DNA of 38,698 nt from an uncultured Gammaproteobacteria bacterium. Its GTDB lineage: Bacteria > Pseudomonadota > Gammaproteobacteria > PS1 > Pseudothioglobaceae. Position numbers and translations under genes: made by a program. Positions 24,570 to 32,564 of this stretch are shown here, piece after piece; the stretch's first letter is position 1, and each line of letters opens with the position of its first letter. The stretch lies in assembly GCA_902556205.1 (NCBI GenBank), contig CACDVH010000013.1, positions 1-38,698 on the forward strand, in the 5' to 3' direction. A model generated the notes under the pieces. That model ran no database searches and was not told where the DNA came from. It saw only the letters and a list, made by a program, of their open reading frames with translations.

Positions 24570-25664
24570 TTAGAGTCCAGCTTTGAGGCTGGCAACAATA
24601 AATTGATCTAAGTTTCCATCTAGAACATCTTGGGTGTTACTACTCTCAATGCCAGTTCTCAAATCTTTAATTCTAGATTGATCTAAAACATATGATCGTA
24701 TCTGGTGACCCCATCCAATATCTGATTTTAAATCTTCGACATCTTGCTTCTCAGAGTTCCTTTTTTGCATTTCAAGTTCATAAAGTTTTGACTTTAATTG
24801 TTTCATTGCCTGATCCTTATTTGCATGCTGAGATCGTCCATCTTGGCATTGGACAACAGTTGAAGTCGGTAAATGAGTTATGCGCACAGCAGATTCAGTT
24901 TTATTAACGTGCTGACCCCCTGCACCAGAAGCTCGATAGGTATCAATTCGAAGTTCAGATGGGTCAATTACAATTTCAATATTATCATCAATCTCAGGCG
25001 ATACAAAAACTGATGAAAATGATGTATGCCTTTTGCCATTAGCGTTGTATGGAGATTTTCTAACAAGTCTATGGATACCTATCTCACTCCTAAGCCAACC
25101 AAATGCATATTCCCCATCAAAATGAATTGTTGCGGACTTTATGCCAGCAACATCACCCGCTGAAACTTCCATTAATTTCACATTAAAGTTGTGTTTATCT
25201 CCCCATCTTAAATACATTCTCAAAATCATTTCAGCCCAATCTTGAGCTTCAGTCCCCCCAGAGCCTGACTGAATATCAAGATAAGCAGAGTTTCGATCCA
25301 TCTCCCCACTGAACATTCTTTCAAACTCATATTTTGAAATTAAATTCTCTGTCTTTTCTAAGTCTGTTAATAGCCCATTCACTGTATCAACATCATTTTC
25401 GCTTTCAGCCATTTCTAAAAGCTCTTTAGCATCACTTAAGATACTATTTGACTTTGAAAATGTTTCACATAAATTATCAAGCTGAACCTTCTCTTTGCCT
25501 AAGGATTGAGCTTTTTCAGGATTTGACCAAACATCTGGGTTTTCTAACTCCAGCTGAACTTCTTCAAGTCGATCTTGTTTCTCTTCAAGCTCAAGGTGAT
25601 CAGATAAAACACTAAGACGCTCTGTAAGCTCAGATATTTTTTGGTAGTGTGCAGATAATTCCAT
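24570..25664 (-). CDS. prfB: Peptide chain release factor 2, encoded without a frameshift
   Basis: RF2 releases the peptide at UGA and UAA codons. The 364-residue protein (365 in E. coli) has the catalytic GGQ at 249-251 ([12 protein letters not shown]). The usual SPF tripeptide anticodon appears as Ser204-Pro205-Tyr206 ([15 protein letters not shown]). In many bacteria prfB has an in-frame UGA near codon 26 that needs a programmed +1 shift. Here the matching place reads CTT GAG (codons 24-25, 25595-25590) with no extra base, so the gene is one continuous frame and that feedback loop is absent. It is followed by hisI and preceded by the rpsO terminator. Confidence 0.97.
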   Translation of the reverse strand: MELSAHYQKISELTERLSVLSDHLELEEKQDRLEEVQLELENPDVWSNPEKAQSLGKEKVQLDNLCETFSKSNSILSDAKELLEMAESENDVDTVNGLLTDLEKTENLISKYEFERMFSGEMDRNSAYLDIQSGSGGTEAQDWAEMILRMYLRWGDKHNFNVKLMEVSAGDVAGIKSATIHFDGEYAFGWLRSEIGIHRLVRKSPYNANGKRHTSFSSVFVSPEIDDNIEIVIDPSELRIDTYRASGAGGQHVNKTESAVRITHLPTSTVVQCQDGRSQHANKDQAMKQLKSKLYELEMQKRNSEKQDVEDLKSDIGWGHQIRSYVLDQSRIKDLRTGIESSNTQDVLDGNLDQFIVASLKAGL

Positions 25665-25690
25665 GACTCTATTTTAATGCGACAAGTAAT

Positions 25691-25715
25691 AAAAAAGCCC
25701 CAAAATAGGGGCTTT
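25691..25715 (-). terminator. Rho-independent terminator after rpsO
   Basis: On the minus strand AAAGCCCC pairs with GGGGCTTT around the six-base loop TATTTT and is followed by a run of T (25696-25691). It lies 22 bases after the rpsO stop and upstream of prfB, so rpsO is probably monocistronic. Confidence 0.85.
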
Positions 25716-25736
25716 AATTTTGTCTCATAAAAATAT

Positions 25737-26003
25737 TTACTTTCTTAGGCCTAAACGCGAAATCAAATTAGCGTAGGCTGAAAGATCATTGTTCTTGATA
25801 TATGCAAGTAATTTTTTACGTTGAGAAACAAGTCTTAAAAGCCCTCTTCTAGAGTGGTGGTCTTTCTTGTGAGTCTTAAAATGCTCAGTTAAATGCCTTA
25901 TTCTAGCTGTAAGAAGCGCAACTTGCACATCAACAGACCCAGTATCAGTAGGGTCTTTTTGGTATTCTTTAATAATAGCTTGTGTATCAATTGACATATT
26001 CAT
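25737..26003 (-). CDS. rpsO: 30S ribosomal protein S15
   Basis: S15 is a primary 16S rRNA-binding protein of the 30S platform. The 88-residue protein matches the family along its length: [32 protein letters not shown] (about 39-54), [12 protein letters not shown] and the terminal SRLGLRK. Two ATG codons (26003 and 25997) are possible starts; the family length suits either. A -10-like TATAAT lies upstream at 26037-26032. pnp, which often follows rpsO, is not here; a strong terminator is. Confidence 0.98.
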   Translation of the reverse strand: MNMSIDTQAIIKEYQKDPTDTGSVDVQVALLTARIRHLTEHFKTHKKDHHSRRGLLRLVSQRKKLLAYIKNNDLSAYANLISRLGLRK

Positions 26004-26031
26004 AGTTCATGTATCAAAAATTAAGTGGTGA

Positions 26032-26037
26032 ATTATA
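26032..26037 (-). promoter_or_regulatory. Candidate -10 element of rpsO
   Basis: TATAAT on the minus strand (26037-26032), 28 bases before the first rpsO ATG, in the 73-base gap after the acyltransferase gene. No good -35 is visible. Confidence 0.45.
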
Positions 26038-26076
26038 CTCTATTTTTTAAAATGTTGTATTTCTAATCAAATAATA

Positions 26077-26982
26077 TTAATTATATTTATAAAAGTTTTT
26101 CTCATCATTGGGTCTTGTTTTAAAGCGACGATGAATCCACAAATATTGTTCGGGGGATTTACTGATTTGCTTTTCAAGAATTTTATTGACAACCGTTGCA
26201 TCATGCACTGGATCAGAGGTAGGATAATTCAAAATTGGTTTTTCAAATGACATTGAATAACCCTTCTTAGTTCGAATAAAGCTATAGGGTATCACCCTAG
26301 TTTTATTATTTTTTGCGAGTCTAGCAGTCGCTACTGCAGTTGCCGTTTCGATTCCAAAAAATGGCGCAAAGACACTATTGTTTTTGCCTAGATCCTGATC
26401 TGGAGCATACCAAATTGGAAGGCTATTATTGATTGCTTTAATAATAGATCTTGTATCGGTACTCTTGATCATTACGGCTCCATTTTTTTTGTATCCTTTA
26501 ACCATGATCTTGTCAAATAACTTATTATTTTGGGGTCTGTATACGTTTGCAATCCTATGATTTAGGAGCAGTGCTCGACTCCCCAGCATGAGAGGCATAA
26601 AATGAGAACAAAGGATTATAATTCCGCCTTCTTCCCTAAGAGCATCTTTAAAGATCTTGTCATTTGTGATCGTTAGAAGCTTTCTTATTTTATTGTCACT
26701 ACCGTAATAAGCATTCGCGGTTTCAAAAAAGCTCACACCTATCGCTTCAAAGTGTCTTTTTACAAGGAGATTTACCTGCTTTTGTTTTTTTTGAGGAAAG
26801 CAATGAGAGATATTGGAGTAGGCAGTTGATCTAAGCTTATGCATGAATGGATAAAGCATTCTTCCTATTGATTTCCCAATCATAACCTGAACATTGAATG
26901 GAATCAAAACACCTATACGCATGAATAAGATTAGAATCCAGGTTGGTATGAATTTAGGGTGAATGAATTCGGTGTTTAACAT
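26077..26982 (-). CDS. LpxL/HtrB-family acyltransferase lacking the catalytic acid
   Basis: LpxL-type enzymes add secondary acyl chains to Kdo2-lipid A or its precursors at the inner membrane. The 301-residue protein has an N-terminal hydrophobic anchor (about 12-30) and family motifs APDQDLGKNNSVFAPFFG and EQYLWIHRRFKTRP. The catalytic HX4(D/E) motif reads His127-Phe-Met-Pro-Leu-Met132: the acid is replaced by Met (codon ATG, verified on the minus strand). The fold and binding motifs remain, so it may be inactive, use another residue, or have another acyl-transfer role. It is divergent from dnaG, with 42 bases between starts. Confidence 0.85.
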   Translation of the reverse strand: MLNTEFIHPKFIPTWILILFMRIGVLIPFNVQVMIGKSIGRMLYPFMHKLRSTAYSNISHCFPQKKQKQVNLLVKRHFEAIGVSFFETANAYYGSDNKIRKLLTITNDKIFKDALREEGGIIILCSHFMPLMLGSRALLLNHRIANVYRPQNNKLFDKIMVKGYKKNGAVMIKSTDTRSIIKAINNSLPIWYAPDQDLGKNNSVFAPFFGIETATAVATARLAKNNKTRVIPYSFIRTKKGYSMSFEKPILNYPTSDPVHDATVVNKILEKQISKSPEQYLWIHRRFKTRPNDEKNFYKYN

Positions 26983-27024
26983 TAAAATAAAAAGAAAACT
27001 AAACTAAAGACTAAGCTGTAAATT

Positions 27025-28854
27025 ATGCCATTTATTGACAGAGATTTTATCAATGATTTGCCCAATAGAGTAGATATTGTTGGTCTAATAAATAAGCGCG
27101 TAGCTTTAAAAAAAGCTGGAAAAGATTTTAAGGCTTGTTGCCCATTTCATGAAGAGAAGACTCCCTCCTTTACTGTAGTCCCAACTAAACAAATTTATCA
27201 CTGTTTTGGCTGTGGTGAAAGTGGAGGCGTTATTGATTTTGTTATGAAGTATGACCACCTATCTTTTGTTGAGGCTATTGAAACAGTTGCTGGAGAATCA
27301 GGAGTCTCAGTCGTTTATGATCAAACTGCTAAACCAATCGATAAACGCTTCAAGAGATACAACCAAATCATGTCAGAGCTTAATAATTTTTATCAAAACC
27401 AACTTAAGAGCTCATCAGCAAAGAATAAGGTTGTTAGTTATGCAAAAAAAAGAGGAATTAGCGGGACTATCGCTAAAAGATTTGAGTTAGGATTTGCTCC
27501 ACCTGGCTGGACTAATCTTTTTGATGAATTTTCTGAGAAAGAGGAGTCTATTCAAGATCTTCTCTCAATGGGAATGATTGTTCCAAAAAAAGATAAAAAA
27601 GATGATTATTACGATCGCTTCAGAGATCGGCTTATGTTTCCTATTCATAATTCAAAAGGCTCTGTGATTGGATTTGGAGGGCGAGTTTTATCGAGTAAGG
27701 ATAACCCCAAGTATTTAAATTCTCCAGAAACTCCTCTATTCTCTAAATCAAAGGAATTATATGGCCTTTACCATTGCCGCAAATACAGTCGGAGAATTGA
27801 CTCAATTCTTGTTGTTGAGGGCTATATGGACGTTATTGCTCTTCACCAACAAGGGATTACCAATGTTGTTGCAACTCTAGGGACGGCGACAACTCCGGCT
27901 CATTTGCAAATTTTATCTCGCTCTGCTGAAACCATTGTTTTTTGTTTTGATGGTGATAAGGCAGGTAGGGACGCAGCATGGAAAGCGCTCAAAACATCAT
28001 TGCCCTCTATAACTTCAGGACTAATTATTAAGTTTCTCATTTTGCCTGAAGGAGAAGATCCTGACACCCTCATCAATAGGGAGTCCTCAAAAGCATTCAG
28101 CAAGAGAATTGAAGGTGCGCAAACACTTTCAAGTTTTCTGATTAATCATATTAAGGGAGAGGTTCCATTTGATACGATTGAAGGCAAAACCTTATTTTTG
28201 GAAAAGTCAGCGTCTTTGATCAATATGGTTAATTATTCAATATATCGACAACAATTAATAGAAGGGATTGCGAATACGATTGGCCAAAATATTATTCAAG
28301 TAGAAAAAGCTGTGGAGCAAAACATAACTCAAAATGTCCAGTTTTCCAATACTTATCAAGCTGAGCCAAAGCAATTGAGTCCTCAGCCAACGAACCAAAT
28401 GATAAGTAATAAAAGCAATTCAAGTATGAAGAGTTTGATGTCAAGAATGATATCTTGTGTTTTAACTTATCCATCAATTGTAAATGACCCTGAGACATCG
28501 AGTGTCATTGAAGAAAGAGTCAGAAAACTTCCCAAGTCTGAAGTTTTATTAGAGCTAATTAGACATGTCCAAGTCGAGTCAGATCTTTCAAAAGAGGCCT
28601 TATTAGAGCCCTATAAATCTAAGGAGAGAGTATATCTGCGTTTACAAGAGTTGAGTATTTTGAAGCCATTTCTGAGTGAATTTGAGGCCAAGGAAGAGTT
28701 CGGTTATTCATTGACTGCAGCAGAAAAATATTATGAAAGAAAGTCAACAAAAGCCTCAATACTCTCTGCAAAAACACATGACGAAGAAAAAGCTGTAATG
28801 AGAAGCATTATGAAAAGTAAGATAAAAACTGAAAAACAGAAAAAAACATCCTAG
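27025..28854 (+). CDS. dnaG: DNA primase
   Basis: DnaG makes RNA primers for Okazaki fragments and for replication start. The 609-residue protein has the N-terminal zinc ribbon with Cys39, His42, Cys60 and Cys63 (CPFHEEKTPSF, YHCFGCGESG). A catalytic core follows with GFGGRVL and the TOPRIM segment VVEGYMDVIALHQ and FCFDGDKAGRDAA. A less conserved C-terminal helicase-binding domain (about 440-609) ends the protein. The rpsU and rpoD genes that flank dnaG in the classical macromolecular synthesis operon are absent. Its stop codon TAG shares a CTAG palindrome with the stop of convergent ftsI. Identification is secure. Confidence 0.98.
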   Translation: MPFIDRDFINDLPNRVDIVGLINKRVALKKAGKDFKACCPFHEEKTPSFTVVPTKQIYHCFGCGESGGVIDFVMKYDHLSFVEAIETVAGESGVSVVYDQTAKPIDKRFKRYNQIMSELNNFYQNQLKSSSAKNKVVSYAKKRGISGTIAKRFELGFAPPGWTNLFDEFSEKEESIQDLLSMGMIVPKKDKKDDYYDRFRDRLMFPIHNSKGSVIGFGGRVLSSKDNPKYLNSPETPLFSKSKELYGLYHCRKYSRRIDSILVVEGYMDVIALHQQGITNVVATLGTATTPAHLQILSRSAETIVFCFDGDKAGRDAAWKALKTSLPSITSGLIIKFLILPEGEDPDTLINRESSKAFSKRIEGAQTLSSFLINHIKGEVPFDTIEGKTLFLEKSASLINMVNYSIYRQQLIEGIANTIGQNIIQVEKAVEQNITQNVQFSNTYQAEPKQLSPQPTNQMISNKSNSSMKSLMSRMISCVLTYPSIVNDPETSSVIEERVRKLPKSEVLLELIRHVQVESDLSKEALLEPYKSKERVYLRLQELSILKPFLSEFEAKEEFGYSLTAAEKYYERKSTKASILSAKTHDEEKAVMRSIMKSKIKTEKQKKTS

Positions 28855-30701
28855 CTATCTATCTGAGAATTTATTTCTGAATCATTAATTAAAATTCTCT
28901 GCATTGCCTTTTGGAAAGCCATGGAAGCTGAATTTGAACCTTCACAACGATTTCTTAAAGTCGGATCCCAAGAAACAAAACATTTTTTTGGATAATCCAG
29001 TCGAACTGCCATAATATATTTTGGCTTTTCTGCTGGAGAATAACCAACAAAATAAGTTCGCTTTGCCCCGTCTTTACTGTATTGGCCATCTATCACCATT
29101 TCTGCTGTACCTGTTTTTCCAGCAACTGAATATCCATCAATAACAGCACGATATCCGGAGCCATTATCTGAGGCAACAGAATCAAGTATTTCAGAGATTC
29201 TTTTAGTAGACTCCGGCGTAAAAACCTGTTCAAATGATTCATTATTATTCTCTGCCTTAATTAATTTAAGTGAGGGTATAGCGCCTTCATTAGCAAAGAT
29301 TAGGTATGCTCTAGCAAGTTGCGCGAGGTTTGTTGTCATAGGGCCATGACCAAATGAGAGTGATCTCTTGTCGCTCTCTCTCCAGCTACTGAAGTGCCTC
29401 AATTCTCCTTGATTTTCAGCTCCAGGCATAATTCCTAAGGATCTACCGAAACCTAGTTTTTCCCAGGTATTGTAAAAGTCTTCATTTTCAATATTTTCAG
29501 CTACCATCACGGTTCCAAGATTATGAGATTTTTCGAGAATTCTTTGTATTGTCATCTGAAAAAATTTATCATCTGGCTTAATATTGGCCACTCTTTTAGT
29601 GACGTCAATTAACTCATCATCCGTTGCCGTAATGATTCCTTTGTCAAGAGCTAACAACATAGTGAAAGGCTTCATAGTTGAGCCTGGTTCTGTTTTATCT
29701 GACAAAACTCGATTTCTGTAATCATCAGCACTGAAACTCTCTAGGTCATTAGGATCTGTTGAAGGGTAGTTGGCAAGAGCCAAGATTTCTCCGTTTGGAG
29801 AAAGAACTATAGCAGCAGCAGAGTCGGCTTCATGGAATTCAGCCTGCTCTTTGATGGCATTAAAAACATGAAATTGAATATCCGAATCGATTGTAAGAGC
29901 AAGATTTTCACCTGCTTCAAAATTTTTTATGATTTCAGCATCGTAATAAATATTTGAGTTATCCTTATTATCCGCAATCCTTTTAACACCATTCACTCCA
30001 GCTAGATATCGATCATATTCAGCTTCAACTCCAAAGACGCCAATATTCTCAGAATTCAATTTTCCTATTAACGGAGCAATAGAGTCTTTCTTTGGATAGT
30101 AACGAAACCCACTCGATTCAATTGCAACGCCAGCAATTTTCTGTCTAGAGCATTTAATGACTTCAAAGCTATCTCTGGTTGTTGGTTTCATTCCTATAAC
30201 TTTTTTTGCTTTGTCAACTAAGCTAAGAGATGGAATCTTGACTTCATTGAAGCAAACTTTAGATCTCTTTTTCTTAAGCTCAGAAATACTTTTTAAAATA
30301 GGATCATTCACTTTTAGCTTATCTTTAACTATGAAGTACTTCCTATCTTTAGCCCTCTTATTATCAATTTGATCTCTAAAATCTTGAATAGGTATCTCTA
30401 ATGCATCAGCCAGTAAATCAATGTATTCATCTTGAATGATCATTGGATCAAGATTGATTTGTTTATGAATCAGATTAATTGCCAGTAGATTGTCATTTCT
30501 ATCAAGAATATTTCCTCTCATAGATTTATCCACTAAAGAAAATTCTGAATTTTTCGATGCTTTTGTTTTTAGTGTAATATCATTGGCTTGAATATCACTC
30601 ACAGTAAAAGCCCGATAAGTGAATATCAATACTATCAATGTAAAGCAAACTTTGACCAATGCCTGTCTATTTCTATAGCCCTGAACTCGAGCAATTCTCA
30701 T
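28851..30701 (-). CDS. ftsI: Peptidoglycan transpeptidase FtsI (PBP3)
   Basis: FtsI cross-links septal peptidoglycan and is a core divisome enzyme. I place the start at 30701, in an ATGA overlap with ftsL, giving 616 residues; an ATG at 30719 would add six. One membrane helix (about 18-35) is followed by a non-catalytic domain and the transpeptidase domain. The active-site Ser of SxxK (EPGSTMKPF, about 341-344), SHN of the second motif and KTG (VAGKTGTAEM) are all present. Relative to E. coli (588) there is an insertion of about 45 residues near 145-190 with two cysteines that could form a disulfide. It ends facing dnaG; murE does not follow. Confidence 0.97.
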   Translation of the reverse strand: MRIARVQGYRNRQALVKVCFTLIVLIFTYRAFTVSDIQANDITLKTKASKNSEFSLVDKSMRGNILDRNDNLLAINLIHKQINLDPMIIQDEYIDLLADALEIPIQDFRDQIDNKRAKDRKYFIVKDKLKVNDPILKSISELKKKRSKVCFNEVKIPSLSLVDKAKKVIGMKPTTRDSFEVIKCSRQKIAGVAIESSGFRYYPKKDSIAPLIGKLNSENIGVFGVEAEYDRYLAGVNGVKRIADNKDNSNIYYDAEIIKNFEAGENLALTIDSDIQFHVFNAIKEQAEFHEADSAAAIVLSPNGEILALANYPSTDPNDLESFSADDYRNRVLSDKTEPGSTMKPFTMLLALDKGIITATDDELIDVTKRVANIKPDDKFFQMTIQRILEKSHNLGTVMVAENIENEDFYNTWEKLGFGRSLGIMPGAENQGELRHFSSWRESDKRSLSFGHGPMTTNLAQLARAYLIFANEGAIPSLKLIKAENNNESFEQVFTPESTKRISEILDSVASDNGSGYRAVIDGYSVAGKTGTAEMVIDGQYSKDGAKRTYFVGYSPAEKPKYIMAVRLDYPKKCFVSWDPTLRNRCEGSNSASMAFQKAMQRILINDSEINSQIDS

Positions 30702-30979
30702 ATACTGACATCCTCCCATTCAGACTCAAGAGGCACAAACATCAATAACTCATCCTTAGATTTTTGATACACATTGACTCCACTTTGAATTTCTGAATAC
30801 TCCATCAAGAGCTGCCTATTTAAAGCGTTTATTTTTTCATTTTCTGATTTAAGAGTTTTTTCTTCTCTATGAAGCAAGTACATTTCGTGGTGCCAATGAA
30901 TACTGAGTATTGATACAATAATGATAGAAATGATTAAAATAAAATTAATGACTACCTTTTTTTGCAATATGACTAGCAT
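30698..30979 (-). CDS. ftsL: Cell division protein FtsL
   Basis: FtsL is a small bitopic membrane protein that, with FtsB and FtsQ, activates FtsWI. The 93-residue protein has a short cytoplasmic end, one membrane helix (about 9-27), and a periplasmic heptad-like coiled coil (about 35-75; LHREEKTLKSENEKINALNRQ). Sequence conservation in FtsL is low, so the call rests on size, topology and position between rsmH (seven-base overlap) and ftsI (four-base overlap). Confidence 0.92.
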   Translation of the reverse strand: MLVILQKKVVINFILIISIIIVSILSIHWHHEMYLLHREEKTLKSENEKINALNRQLLMEYSEIQSGVNVYQKSKDELLMFVPLESEWEDVSI

Positions 30980-31908
30980 TTTTCGACTATTCTGAGTATT
31001 GCACTTCTCGATCTTCGATTTATCCTCACCTCATCGCTTGAAGGTTTTATTTTTCCAAGATCTTTAAGCGGGAGGTGATGACTATTATTAGAAATAATAG
31101 GCAGGCCTTTTGGCAGTTGTTTTGGTCGAGTATGTTTGTGAATAAATTGTTTGACGATTCTATCCTCAATTGAATGAAAAGTAATGACTGCAAGTCTGCC
31201 ATTCTTTTTCAGTGCATTAATACTCTGATCCAGAGTCTCCGAAAGCATTTTGAGTTCATCATTGATTGCTATTCTTATTGCTTGGAAGGAGCGAGTTGCT
31301 GGGTGTTTATTTTTACCTGGCTTAACCAAAGTTTTAATAAGTTCTGCAAGCTCTAGGGTTGAGTCAATACTTTTGTTTTTTTGGTATTCCTTAATTGTGG
31401 ATGCAATAATCCGACTTCTCTTTTCTTCACCAAATTGATACAATGCATCAGCAATCTCCTTTTCACTGCTTTCTCTAAGCCAAAGCGCAGCTGTCATTTT
31501 TTGGGACTGATCCATTCGCATGTCCAGTGCTCCATCTTTGTTAAAGCTAAATCCTCTTTCTGGATTATCTATTTGAGGAGAGGAGATGCCAAGGTCCAAG
31601 AGGATTCCATCGACTTCACCCATTAAGTTTAATTGTTCAAGTTGATTGTTGAGCCGAGAAAAGTTACTATGGATTAAAGTTAATCGAGAGTCAATGAGAT
31701 TTTTTTCTGCATATTTTATTGCATCAAGGTCCTGATCAAAACCTATGACTTTTCCTGATTTCCCAAGACTATCAAGAATCCCTTGGGTATGACCACCACG
31801 CCCTAGAGTAGCATCAACATAAATACCATTTGATGTGATACTTAAAGCATTAATCGCTTCGTCAAAAAGTACTGAATCATGACGATCTGATTTAGTTTTG
31901 TCATGCAT
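30973..31908 (-). CDS. rsmH: 16S rRNA (cytosine-1402-N4)-methyltransferase RsmH
   Basis: RsmH (MraW) methylates N4 of C1402 in 16S rRNA at the ribosomal P site using SAM. The 311-residue protein has the N-terminal HDSVLFDEAINAL, the SAM-binding VDATLGRGGHTQGIL (about 32-46), DGILLDLGISSPQ and RGFSFNKDGALDMRMD. The later HPATRSFQAIRIAIN and VITFHSIEDRIVKQF motifs are also there. It follows mraZ by 23 bases and overlaps ftsL by seven, standard dcw-cluster order. Identification is secure. Confidence 0.98.
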   Translation of the reverse strand: MHDKTKSDRHDSVLFDEAINALSITSNGIYVDATLGRGGHTQGILDSLGKSGKVIGFDQDLDAIKYAEKNLIDSRLTLIHSNFSRLNNQLEQLNLMGEVDGILLDLGISSPQIDNPERGFSFNKDGALDMRMDQSQKMTAALWLRESSEKEIADALYQFGEEKRSRIIASTIKEYQKNKSIDSTLELAELIKTLVKPGKNKHPATRSFQAIRIAINDELKMLSETLDQSINALKKNGRLAVITFHSIEDRIVKQFIHKHTRPKQLPKGLPIISNNSHHLPLKDLGKIKPSSDEVRINRRSRSAILRIVEKC

Positions 31909-31931
31909 CCTTCATACACAATAACATTAAA

Positions 31932-32384
31932 CTAAAGTGAAAGAGACAAGACTTGTTGAGGAATCTCTTCTTCACTACTGAGCCTATCCAGCTTTTCAAT
32001 TTGATCTTTCCATGTCCTTTCATCCCAAATTTCGAAGCTCTTACCTTGACCACTAAGAATAGCTTTATTCACTAGATTTGCATACTTAATATGAGAGCTA
32101 GGAATAAGAATTCTTCCAAACTTATCGAGATCACATTCACATGCATGACCTATGAGTTTTCTTGCTAGCTTCTTAGTATGAATATTCAAAGAGGGAAGAG
32201 ATCCAATCTTAAGTTCAAGCTTTTCCCAGTCTTTTAAAGAATAAAGAACTAAACATGAATCATCGGGGTGAACGCTCAAAACCATTTTTCCAGAAGAATT
32301 TTTATTGACTTGCTCAAGATGACGTGCAGGTATCTTTAATCTGCCTTTTGAGTCAATAGATAGTAGATGAATTCCACGATACAT
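31932..32384 (-). CDS. mraZ: Transcriptional regulator MraZ
   Basis: MraZ is an AbrB-like DNA-binding protein that forms rings and represses the dcw cluster in E. coli by binding repeats upstream of itself. The 150-residue protein has the two DxxxR motifs of the duplicated swapped-hairpin fold: LLSIDSKGRLKIPARH (about 8-23) and CDLDKFGRILIPS (about 84-96). The start agrees with the family N-terminus (MYRG). Four TGG repeats with a 10-base period lie just upstream. It heads mraZ-rsmH-ftsL-ftsI, after which the cluster stops. Confidence 0.96.
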   Translation of the reverse strand: MYRGIHLLSIDSKGRLKIPARHLEQVNKNSSGKMVLSVHPDDSCLVLYSLKDWEKLELKIGSLPSLNIHTKKLARKLIGHACECDLDKFGRILIPSSHIKYANLVNKAILSGQGKSFEIWDERTWKDQIEKLDRLSSEEEIPQQVLSLSL

Positions 32385-32387
32385 AAA

Positions 32388-32422
32388 CCCATTTTATACC
32401 ATTATTTACCAATATTTTCCAC
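32388..32422 (-). promoter_or_regulatory. MraZ box: four TGG repeats at 10-base period
   Basis: On the minus strand, TGG occurs at 32421, 32411, 32401 and 32391 (reading downward), exactly ten bases apart, with the last being TGGG four bases before the mraZ start codon. Spacing and core fit the TGGGN-N5 direct repeats bound by MraZ. TATAAA elements at 32428-32423 and 32398-32393 could be -10 boxes; the second would make the message nearly leaderless. Confidence 0.7.
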
Positions 32423-32564
32423 TTTATAGTTTCTTCTTATTTTTTTTGAAAATTCAGGAATTTTATTAAATTTATCTAGAATGACTACAAATGCTGATAT
32501 AAAATTCTTGTAAAAACCTTAGATTTTGAAGGTTAATTACTGGGATCATTCAAAAGGAGAATAA

